9,750 nt of DNA. Origin: an uncultured Fidelibacterota bacterium. Lineage in GTDB: Bacteria > Fidelibacterota > Marinisomatia > SCGC-AAA003-L08 > D37C17. Made by a program: the position numbers and the translations under genes. Below, piece by piece: positions 1 to 6,067 of this stretch. Each line of letters begins with the position of its first letter. The first letter of the stretch is position 1. The notes below the pieces were generated by a model. That model saw only the letters and a list, made by a program, of their open reading frames with translations. It was not told the origin of the DNA and did no database searches. The stretch covers positions 1 to 9,750 of the forward strand of contig CAJWYZ010000039.1 of assembly GCA_913049525.1 (NCBI GenBank). The letters run 5' to 3'.

Positions 1-23
1 CTCGATAATCTCGGGGGCTTTTT
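1..23 (+). terminator. Distal half of a probable rho-independent terminator (cut by window start)
   Basis: A GC-rich run, TCTCGGGGGC, is followed directly by five T residues. This is the usual form of the 3' arm plus U-tract of an intrinsic terminator. It closely resembles the 3' side of the complete terminator at 2785-2799 (TCAGGGGGC plus six T). The matching 5' arm would lie upstream of position 1, so the hairpin cannot be verified here. It would end transcription of an unseen + strand gene to the left. Confidence 0.45.
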
Positions 24-56
24 ATTTCCACAAAGAATTACGGGGGGTGGAGCTTC

Positions 57-71
57 GCCTAGCCGCTAGGC
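57..71. repeat. Small perfect inverted repeat with 3-nt loop
   Basis: GCCTAG at 57-62, loop CCG at 63-65, and CTAGGC at 66-71 form a 6-bp perfect hairpin in the leader of the cyclase gene. No T-tract follows, so it is not an intrinsic terminator. It could be a 5'-UTR structure, a protein site or chance. The stretch 40-78 is clearly GC-richer than the gene that follows. Confidence 0.4.
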
Positions 72-127
72 TTGAACGATATAAAAAGGGGTACACTCAT
101 TCTAAATAAAATTTTGTAAATTTCACC

Positions 128-1969
128 ATGCCTTCATCCCAAATTGAAAGAAAACTTGCTGCAATTATGTTTACGGATATTGCAGGGTATACTGCACTAT
201 CTGCTAAAGATGAGAATAAAGCTTTAGCACTACTTGATAAGCAAGAGCAGATACTAACCCCAATAATAGAAGAATTTAATGGCATTCTGCATAACAGAGT
301 AGGTGATGGACTTCTATTTACATTCCCAACTGTTACAGATGCAGTTAAATGTGGAATTAAGATTCAAGAAGAAACAAAAGCAATTAATGACTTAAATCTT
401 CGTATTGGGATTCATGAAGGTGAAATAACCCTTAAAGATGGAGATGCTCTTGGTGATGATGTTAATATTGCATCTCGTATTGAGGCTTTTTCTCCTATCG
501 GTGGGGTCGCTATTTCAAGTAAAGTTCAACAGAATATATCAAGTCTTCCAGAATTTGAAACGAAATACATATCTACACCTAAGCTCAAAGGTGTTTCTCA
601 AGAAATTAAAATATATTGTATTACCTCACACGGAATAACCAGTCCCCGAAATAATCTATTTTCCTCTATGATAAAGAGAAGAAAATTTTCATTTGTCAAA
701 CATATATTATTCCCTTTAACAGGAATAATAATAACTTTGATTGGAGCAGGATTTTGGTTTATCTATCCATTATTATCATTAGCTTCGGCAGTAGATGACA
801 ATATATATGATACTTCTCTTGCAGTATTATATTTTGATACTATAGATGATTCCGAAAATGATTTTTTTTCTGATGGTTTAACAGAAGAAATTATTTCTAG
901 ACTATCAAGAATTAATAATTTAAAAGTTACTCCTAGAACCGATGTAAAAAAATACAAGTCAAAAGATCTATCTTTAAATGATATTTCAAATGAACTTAAA
1001 GTGGATTTCATTCTTGAAGGGATGGTTAGAAAAGATAATAATAGAATCAGGGTTAATGTTAGCTTGGTTTCTAATAAGGATAATACCATTATATGGAATA
1101 ATACATTTAATGAACAAGACACTTTAATATTTATAATTCAGGATCAAATTGCAGAAAATATTGCTAATAATTTAGATATAAAAATTGCTGGAAATGATAT
1201 GCAGAATTGCTTAAAACGACCAACTACTAGTTATAAAGCATATGAAAATATGTCGAAAGTCAGATCTAATATGATGTCGTTAGACATGTTTAACTTTTTG
1301 TATGCCACTACGGAAAACTATTCACAAGATTATTTTGATCTACTTGAAGAATCTATCCAAAAAGATCCTTATTATGCAGAACCTTATGCCTATCTCTCTT
1401 TATTTACACTAATTAATGCTCTAAGAATTTCATTTGATTCTGGTAGTGAATCCGAATCGGATTCATTATTATATGTAGCAAGTTCATATTCTGAGCAATC
1501 TATAGAACTTGATCATAAAAATGAGTTAGCACTAAGTTTAAATATTATCATACCAATGATAGAAAAAATATTAACATGTAATACTGAAGAAGAATTTTCT
1601 CCATCACCTATAGAAGTTAGAGAGTTAATTAAAAAAACAAACATACTTTTATCTGATTACCCAAATTCTCCTTTAGCCAATCTTTTGCAAGGAGGTGTTT
1701 ACTTTGCAAAAAGTAATGTTCCAATTATAAATGAAGAAAATGATATTAATTTATTTGAAGAGTCTTTATTAAAAAGTTTCAATAGATCGAAAGAAATTTT
1801 ATATTATTCACCTAATGATGCAATTACTTACTATACATTTTATCTTTCTACTGTTTTTTTAACAAAATTTTATTTATCAGATAATAAATTATTTGATGCT
1901 TCTTACATTGCTGAAGAATTTCTTGACTTTAACGAAGAAAATAATCTATTAAGTAGTTTATTTCCCTGA
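128..1969 (+). CDS. Membrane class III adenylate/guanylate cyclase with TolB-N-like and TPR-like C-terminal regions
   Basis: This 613-residue protein probably makes a cyclic nucleotide (cAMP or cGMP) from a nucleoside triphosphate. Residues about 7-165 are a class III cyclase domain. Metal-binding Asp17 (FTDIAGYT) and Asp60 (RVGDGL) and the VNIASR motif (Asn113, Arg117) are visible. Asp106 sits at a purine-contact position, but the usual partner Lys four residues before Asp60 is Asn56. One membrane helix spans about 193-217, preceded by KRRK (positive-inside), which puts the cyclase in the cytoplasm and the rest outside. Residues about 229-350 match the TolB-N/FlgO-like domain common in this family (LAVLYFDTI, FFSDGLTEEI, DFILEGMV). 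Residues about 370-613 are helical and TPR-like. The ATG at 128 gives a typical family N-terminus (IERKLAAIMFTDI); no Shine-Dalgarno is visible. The frame ends at a TGA and reopens at once (see 1967-1969), so it may be truncated. The C-terminal coding part is much more AT-rich than the operon to the right. The ligand and product are unknown. Confidence 0.88.
   Translation: MPSSQIERKLAAIMFTDIAGYTALSAKDENKALALLDKQEQILTPIIEEFNGILHNRVGDGLLFTFPTVTDAVKCGIKIQEETKAINDLNLRIGIHEGEITLKDGDALGDDVNIASRIEAFSPIGGVAISSKVQQNISSLPEFETKYISTPKLKGVSQEIKIYCITSHGITSPRNNLFSSMIKRRKFSFVKHILFPLTGIIITLIGAGFWFIYPLLSLASAVDDNIYDTSLAVLYFDTIDDSENDFFSDGLTEEIISRLSRINNLKVTPRTDVKKYKSKDLSLNDISNELKVDFILEGMVRKDNNRIRVNVSLVSNKDNTIIWNNTFNEQDTLIFIIQDQIAENIANNLDIKIAGNDMQNCLKRPTTSYKAYENMSKVRSNMMSLDMFNFLYATTENYSQDYFDLLEESIQKDPYYAEPYAYLSLFTLINALRISFDSGSESESDSLLYVASSYSEQSIELDHKNELALSLNIIIPMIEKILTCNTEEEFSPSPIEVRELIKKTNILLSDYPNSPLANLLQGGVYFAKSNVPIINEENDINLFEESLLKSFNRSKEILYYSPNDAITYYTFYLSTVFLTKFYLSDNKLFDASYIAEEFLDFNEENNLLSSLFP
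1447..1465. repeat. Perfect 8-bp inverted repeat inside the cyclase gene
   Basis: TGAATCCG, loop AAT, CGGATTCA is a perfect 8-bp stem with a 3-nt loop. It stands out as a GC-richer spot in very AT-rich coding sequence. It encodes part of the acidic Ser/Glu/Asp stretch (SGSESESDS, residues 438-446). It may only be a by-product of the codon repeat. No function is evident. Confidence 0.45.
1967..1969 (+). other. In-frame TGA interrupting the cyclase-TPR reading frame
   Basis: The cyclase frame and the following open frame (from 1979) are in the same phase. They are separated only by TGA and the three sense codons CCA CTC GTT. Both sides encode asparagine-, lysine- and tyrosine-rich helical, TPR-like sequence of the same low GC content. 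Removing this one stop would give a single protein of about 838 residues. The stop may be a nonsense mutation, a sequencing error, a real end followed by reinitiation, or a leaky UGA. The next base is C, a context known to favour UGA readthrough. Confidence 0.7.
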
Positions 1970-1975
1970 CCACTC

Positions 1976-2005
1976 GTTATGAGTATCGGTTCGGTATTCC
2001 ATGAT
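1976..2005 (+). other. Hairpin immediately downstream of the in-frame TGA
   Basis: GAGTATCG (1981-1988), loop GTT, and CGGTATTC (1992-1999) pair over 8 bp with two G-U pairs. With C2000 bulged, the stem extends through 1976-1980 with 2001-2005 (two more G-U pairs). It starts six bases after the TGA and encloses the ATG at 1979. It could impede or promote events at the stop, hide or expose the second start, or be fortuitous. The pairing was read by eye; no folding energy was calculated. Confidence 0.4.
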
Positions 2006-2644
2006 AGTTATCAATATACAGAATTTAGTAGAGTAAGTAAAATTGCCCTTAACAATGCATATAAATTAAATTCTCCAATTGAAAATGTTATATCTTTATA
2101 TACCCACGTTGCTACTAGCTATTATAATCTAGAAGAATATGATTCTAGTAAAGTTTATTATAATAAAATATTAGATGGGTTTGATGAAATGGGATATAGT
2201 ATAAATGTAGTAAAAAGTAGAGCAGAATTATATTTAGGCATGATAAAAATTAAAGAAGAGAAATATTTAGAAGCTGTTCAAGATTTAGATAAATTACTTA
2301 ATATCTTAGAAGATAATCAAGATACTCTTCATTCTTTATTAGTTTTGTCCAAAATACTAGAACCATTAAAAGAACTAAATAAAATAGATCATCTTAATAC
2401 CCAAATAGATAAGATGGAATTATTCATTAATAATTATAAATTAAATTCAGAAGAATTAATGGAATTCTATTGGTCAATATCTAAGGTACTTAGACAGATT
2501 GATGTTAACAAATCTGAATACTATAAAAATATGGCTATTGAAAACATGGATATTTTCCTTAAACAATATATAAGTTTAAAAGATAAAGAATTAATTAAAT
2601 CAAACCATGAAACTCTAAAAGAAATAAATTTTATTATTAATTAA
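1979..2644 (+). CDS. TPR-like protein, probable detached C-terminal part of the upstream cyclase protein
   Basis: This 221-residue frame has no signal peptide or membrane segment. It reads as paired amphipathic helices of the TPR kind. The clearest repeats are about residues 38-72 (LYTHVATSYYNLEEYDSSKV) and 82-112 (AELYLGMIKIKEEKYLEAVQ), with a further helical pair near 160-195. It is in the same phase as the cyclase gene, nine bases after that gene's TGA, and shares its very low GC content and Asn/Lys/Ile/Tyr-rich composition. I infer that it was, or still is, the C-terminal end of that protein. If translated alone, it would need reinitiation at the ATG inside a hairpin with no Shine-Dalgarno, and would lack a route to the periplasm. 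It may therefore be a pseudogene fragment. No enzymatic motif is seen. Confidence 0.6.
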   Translation: MSIGSVFHDSYQYTEFSRVSKIALNNAYKLNSPIENVISLYTHVATSYYNLEEYDSSKVYYNKILDGFDEMGYSINVVKSRAELYLGMIKIKEEKYLEAVQDLDKLLNILEDNQDTLHSLLVLSKILEPLKELNKIDHLNTQIDKMELFINNYKLNSEELMEFYWSISKVLRQIDVNKSEYYKNMAIENMDIFLKQYISLKDKELIKSNHETLKEINFIIN

Positions 2645-2704
2645 TATCCAATCCCTAAAGCAATTGTAGAAGAGTGGGAGAAAGTGACCGCCCACAAGAA
2701 TTAA
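2645..2704 (+). other. Short in-frame GC-richer open segment after the TPR frame; possible coding remnant
   Basis: After the TAA at 2642-2644 the same frame stays open for 19 codons to a TAA at 2702-2704, reading IPKAIVEEWEKVTAHKN near its end. Base composition rises sharply here compared with the preceding gene and resembles the operon at 2911 onward. It could be the remains of a gene end displaced by the AT-rich gene, or ordinary 3' UTR. The opposite strand is also open over it (ends SHSSTIALGIGY then stop), so strand and reality are undecided. Confidence 0.25.
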
Positions 2705-2717
2705 TCTTTCTAATAGC

Positions 2718-2729
2718 TGTAATATTACA
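2718..2729. repeat. Perfect 12-bp palindrome TGTAATATTACA
   Basis: TGTAATATTACA equals its own reverse complement. Such palindromes are typical binding sites of dimeric repressors or activators. However, this one lies between the TPR frame and a terminator, about 180 bases before truA, not in a normal operator position. No regulator gene is present in the window. Confidence 0.4.
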
Positions 2730-2770
2730 TAGGCAAGCGTTAGGGTAAACAATTGCAAATTATATATGTG

Positions 2771-2799
2771 AAAGCCCCCTGAAATCAGGGGGCTTTTTT
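2771..2799 (+). terminator. Strong rho-independent terminator
   Basis: A perfect 12-bp inverted repeat (2771-2782 with 2785-2796) contains five consecutive G-C pairs plus a closing G-C, has a very small A-rich loop, and runs into a stretch of six T residues (2794-2799). It ends transcription of the cyclase-TPR unit and insulates the truA-tatA operon. Confidence 0.92.
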
Positions 2800-2910
2800 A
2801 TGCCCCCTCCAGATCAGATTATTTTTATATAATCTCCTTAATTTATTCATTCAATTAAACGCCTCATATATCATAAATTTAAACTCTCTTTTAAGGCTGA
2901 AATTTAATCG
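2800..2910 (+). promoter_or_regulatory. Presumed promoter region of the truA-tatA operon
   Basis: These 111 bases between the terminator and truA must hold the operon's promoter if the genes are transcribed as a unit. The stretch is very AT-rich. A possible -10 is TATATC (2867-2872), but the matching -35 (TATTCA, 2844-2849) is poor. An inverted repeat AGATTAT / ATAATCT (2816-2822 and 2829-2835) could be an operator or chance. No riboswitch-like structure was recognised. The exact promoter cannot be fixed by eye. Confidence 0.3.
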
Positions 2911-3651
2911 TTGACAAGGAAAAATTATAAGTTGACCATACAGTATGATGGGTCCGATTTTCATGGCTGGCAAGTTCAGGCAGTAGGTCGCACAGTTCAG
3001 GGCGATATTGAAAATGCCCTCTCAGTTATTTACCCCGATGAAAAAATAACCCTCATCGGTGCCGGGCGGACAGATGCCGGTGTACATGCTCTGGGTTTGA
3101 CTGCAAATGTAAAATTGCCATCAAAACTTTCATCAAATGAACTTATGCAGGCCTTAAATGGCAACTTAAATCAAGATATCCGCATTGATTTGGCAGAAGT
3201 AGTAGAGGATGATTTTCATGCTCGCTTTTCCGCAACTGCCAGAGAATATGAATATAGATTTGTAAAAGTGTTTTCACCGGTAACCAGAAATTATACCACA
3301 CACTTGAAATGGGAAATCGATAAAAATTTATTAAAGGAATGTGCTGAATTATTACATGGAAAGCATGATTTCACCTCATTTTGTAAGGCAACTGCTGAAG
3401 TTGAAAATAAAAATTGTACTATCTTTTATTCCAATTGGGATGAGTCGGAAGAAAAATTGATATTCAACATCAAGGCAAATAGATTTTTACAACATATGGT
3501 TCGTTATTTAGCAGGTACAATGCTTGAAGTTGCAAGAGGACGTTACACCATTTCAGATTTTAAAAGCTTGCTGAAAAATAAAAAAACGGAAGCTGTAGTG
3601 GTTCGTGCTCCAGCACATGGTCTATTTTTAAAAAAAGTGTATTATGACTAA
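2911..3651 (+). CDS. truA: tRNA pseudouridine(38-40) synthase TruA
   Basis: TruA isomerises uridines 38-40 in the anticodon arm of tRNAs to pseudouridine in the cytoplasm. At 246 residues it has normal family length. The catalytic aspartate is Asp55 in the signature GAGRTDAGVHA (residues 50-60). Other family blocks are YDGSDFHGWQ (12-21), FHARFSATAREYEYRF (102-117) and RFLQHMVRYLAGTM (191-204). The start must be the TTG at 2911. An in-frame TAA lies at 2905-2907, and any later start would remove the first beta strand (YKLTIQYDG). No good Shine-Dalgarno is visible. It is the first gene of the operon and its 3' end overlaps htrA by 8 bases. Confidence 0.95.
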   Translation: MTRKNYKLTIQYDGSDFHGWQVQAVGRTVQGDIENALSVIYPDEKITLIGAGRTDAGVHALGLTANVKLPSKLSSNELMQALNGNLNQDIRIDLAEVVEDDFHARFSATAREYEYRFVKVFSPVTRNYTTHLKWEIDKNLLKECAELLHGKHDFTSFCKATAEVENKNCTIFYSNWDESEEKLIFNIKANRFLQHMVRYLAGTMLEVARGRYTISDFKSLLKNKKTEAVVVRAPAHGLFLKKVYYD

Positions 3652-4765
3652 AATTTATTCTAGCTTTATTGCTCTATCATTAATTTGTTGTCATTTATTT
3701 ACACCAATTTCAGCGCAGCAATTAAACGTAAATAACTCTCGGCAAACAGCCATTACCTATGCGATAGAAAAAATTTCCAACTCGGTAGTTGGTATCAATG
3801 TTACTCAATTAAAACAGCAACAGGTCAACCCATTTTTTGACCCTTTCTGGGGGGGATTTTTCCCCTATACCCGTACTTTTAAAGTTGATAATATGGGCTC
3901 GGGTGTTTTAGTTAGCCCCGATGGGTATATTGTGACAAATACCCATGTGGTAGACAATGCGATGGAAATAGTGGTTACATTGAGGGGTGGAAAATCTTAT
4001 GAAGCTCAATTGGTTGGTGTTGATAATCTGACCGACATTGCACTGATAAAAATTGATGATGACAGCCTACCCTATGCTGAACTTGGGAATTCTGATGAAC
4101 TAATTGTTGGAGAATGGGCAGTAGCTCTGGGGAATCCATTAGGCCTTTTTGATGTTAATCATCAGCCCACAGCCACTGCAGGAATTATCAGTGGAATTAA
4201 AATGGATTTTGGATTGAAAGAAGCTGGGCATGTCTATCAGGATATGATTCAAACAGATGCTGCCATTAATCCCGGTAATAGTGGGGGGCCATTGGTAAAT
4301 GCACTGGGGGAGGTGATTGGGATAAATACTTTTATCATGACGGGTTCTAATTATTCCTCCGGGTCAATTGGTATTGGGTTTGCAATTCCCATAAACCGTG
4401 TGAAGGAAGTTGCAGAAGATTTGAAAAAATTCGGAAAAGTGGAGAGAAGCTACACTACTGGGGTACATGTACAGGCAATAGATCCGGTAATGCAGCGCTA
4501 CCTTCGTTTGCCCACATCTGAAGGTGTTATCATCACCGATGTGGAAAAACGTTCCTCTGGTGAACGGGCAGGATTAAAAATTGGAGATGTAATTTTAGAA
4601 GTGGATAACCAAAAAATCAATGCTCCCAAAGATATTATCCGAGTAATAGATGAAGGACTATATAAAGTGGGAGATAAAGTAACCTTAACAATTTTACGGG
4701 AAAACAATTCAGTTGATGTTTACCTTACATTGGAAGAGCCAAAATCTAAATGGTGGGGATTTTAA
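3644..4765 (+). CDS. HtrA/Deg-family trypsin-like serine protease with one PDZ domain
   Basis: This is an exported protease and probable chaperone for misfolded envelope proteins. It has 373 residues. Residues 1-24 are a Sec signal peptide with a likely cleavage after PISA (before QQLNV), so the mature enzyme should be periplasmic. The catalytic triad is complete: His101 (VTNTHVVDNA), Asp131 (DNLTDIALIKID) and Ser213 (NPGNSGGPL). An aromatic-rich segment at about 62-76 (NPFFDPFWGGFFPY) matches the flexible LA-type loop of HtrA enzymes. A single PDZ domain fills about 272-363 (SEGVIITDV, AGLKIGDVILEVD). One PDZ recalls DegS, but DegS is membrane-anchored, whereas this N-terminus looks cleavable. 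The pair of cysteines at 15-16 does not form a proper lipobox. The ATG overlaps the truA end, indicating translational coupling. Confidence 0.93.
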   Translation: MTKIYSSFIALSLICCHLFTPISAQQLNVNNSRQTAITYAIEKISNSVVGINVTQLKQQQVNPFFDPFWGGFFPYTRTFKVDNMGSGVLVSPDGYIVTNTHVVDNAMEIVVTLRGGKSYEAQLVGVDNLTDIALIKIDDDSLPYAELGNSDELIVGEWAVALGNPLGLFDVNHQPTATAGIISGIKMDFGLKEAGHVYQDMIQTDAAINPGNSGGPLVNALGEVIGINTFIMTGSNYSSGSIGIGFAIPINRVKEVAEDLKKFGKVERSYTTGVHVQAIDPVMQRYLRLPTSEGVIITDVEKRSSGERAGLKIGDVILEVDNQKINAPKDIIRVIDEGLYKVGDKVTLTILRENNSVDVYLTLEEPKSKWWGF

Positions 4766-4768
4766 TTA

Positions 4769-6067
4769 ATGATTGATAGATATACAACGCCTGAAATGGC
4801 CCAAATTTGGTCAGAGCAGAATAAATTCGAAACCTGGAAAAAGGTGGAAATTACCGTTACAGAAGTATTGTCTGACAGAGGGGAAGTACCTAAAGAAGCC
4901 GTTAAGGTAATCAATGAGAAGGCTGCGTTTTCAGTTGACAGAATTTTAGAAATCGAGAAGGTAACCCGACATGATGTTATTGCATTTCTTACCAATATGG
5001 CTGAGAATATTGGGCCGGAATCCCGGTTTATTCATATGGGAATGACTTCCTCCGATTTGCTGGATACCTCATTGGCACTGCTTTGCCAAGAAGCCGGCAA
5101 TATAATTCTCACTAAACTAAAAACGTTTAAAGAGGTTTTGCGAAGTCAGGCGGTGACCCATAGAGAATCGTTCCAGATTGGGCGATCACATGGGGTGCAT
5201 GCGGAGCCCATCACCTTTGGCCTGAAACTAGCGCTCTGGAGTGAAGAAATTGGTCGGCATATTGTACGGTGGGAACGAGCCGTTGATTCTATTGCAACTG
5301 GAAAAATTTCTGGCGCTGTTGGTACATATCAGCATTTGGACCCTGAAGTGGAAGAGGAAGCCTGTAAAAGACTGGGTCTTCAGGCTGCTACCGTTTCAAG
5401 CCAGGTAGTTCAGCGAGACCACCATGCAGAATATCTCACCACTCTTGCCAATATTGCAGCCAGCCTGGAAAAAATAGCAGTAGAGATTCGCCATCTACAG
5501 CGTACAGAAGTATTAGAGGCAGAAGAGTATTTCCAGAAAGGGCAGAAAGGCTCATCTGCCATGCCGCACAAACGAAACCCTATTGTTACAGAACGCATTA
5601 CCGGTATGGCGCGTCTCCTAAGGGGAAATGCCATGGTTGCCATGGAAAATGTTGCTCTCTGGCATGAAAGAGATATCTCTCATTCATCGGTAGAAAGAGT
5701 TATCATACCAGATTCCACAACCCTTATGGATTATATGTTAAATAAAATGACGTATCTCATGGAAAACCTCCTGATATATCCTGAAAATATGGTGGAGAAC
5801 CTGAACAGAACTGGCGGACTTATATTCAGCCAGGAAGTTCTCTTGGCATTGATAAAAAAAGGAGCTACACGGGAAGATGCCTATGCCATGGTGCAGCGTA
5901 ATGCCATGCAGGTTTGGGAAGATAAATTAGATTTTAAAACACTTCTCAAGGGAGATTCTGAAATAATGGGTTTATTAAATGAAAATGAAATTAACAATCT
6001 TTTTGATTTAAACAAAGTAATGACAAACATAAACAAAATATATAAACGATTGGAGTTAGAAATATGA
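4769..6067 (+). CDS. purB: Adenylosuccinate lyase PurB
   Basis: PurB acts twice in purine synthesis: it splits SAICAR to AICAR plus fumarate, and adenylosuccinate to AMP plus fumarate. At 432 residues it is of the Bacillus/Thermotoga size class. Active-site residues fall at the positions known from the B. subtilis enzyme: His68 (TRHDV), His89, His141 (GRSHGVHAEP), Lys268 and Glu275. The fumarase/aspartase superfamily signature GSSAMPHKRNP is at 261-271 with the catalytic serine at 262 or 263, and TSSDLLDT is at 93-100. It starts three bases after htrA stops and overlaps purC through ATGA. It uses the product of the PurC reaction directly, which fits the pairing with purC. Confidence 0.97.
   Translation: MIDRYTTPEMAQIWSEQNKFETWKKVEITVTEVLSDRGEVPKEAVKVINEKAAFSVDRILEIEKVTRHDVIAFLTNMAENIGPESRFIHMGMTSSDLLDTSLALLCQEAGNIILTKLKTFKEVLRSQAVTHRESFQIGRSHGVHAEPITFGLKLALWSEEIGRHIVRWERAVDSIATGKISGAVGTYQHLDPEVEEEACKRLGLQAATVSSQVVQRDHHAEYLTTLANIAASLEKIAVEIRHLQRTEVLEAEEYFQKGQKGSSAMPHKRNPIVTERITGMARLLRGNAMVAMENVALWHERDISHSSVERVIIPDSTTLMDYMLNKMTYLMENLLIYPENMVENLNRTGGLIFSQEVLLALIKKGATREDAYAMVQRNAMQVWEDKLDFKTLLKGDSEIMGLLNENEINNLFDLNKVMTNINKIYKRLELEI

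Noticed and set aside
438..638. 66-codon + strand frame within the cyclase domain
   Set aside because: It is an off-frame shadow of the conserved catalytic domain, with no independent motif.
763..1122. 119-codon open frame on the minus strand inside the cyclase gene
   Set aside because: It is antisense to a clearly coding TolB-N-like region. Its Leu/Ser/Thr-rich content is what AT-rich coding sequence gives on the opposite strand, and no domain is recognisable.
1981..1999. Resemblance of GGTTCGGTATTCC to a tRNA T-arm / attachment site
   Set aside because: The T-loop consensus is not met and no acceptor, D-arm or anticodon arm can be found nearby, so it is not a tRNA or a supported att site.
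2660..2756. GCAATTGT (2660-2667) and ACAATTGC (2749-2756) as ends of a mobile element
   Set aside because: CAATTG is itself a palindrome and common in AT-rich DNA. No target duplication or transposase is present, and the spacing is under 100 bases.
3644..3715. Lipoprotein signal in the HtrA-like protease (two cysteines at residues 15-16)
   Set aside because: LICC lacks the small residue expected just before the lipobox cysteine, and the hydrophobic stretch continues to a good signal peptidase I site, PISA.
4762..4995. Minus-strand open frame over the start of purB (also 5410-5643 and 5881-6084)
   Set aside because: All are antisense shadows of a highly conserved enzyme; no promoter or family resemblance was seen.
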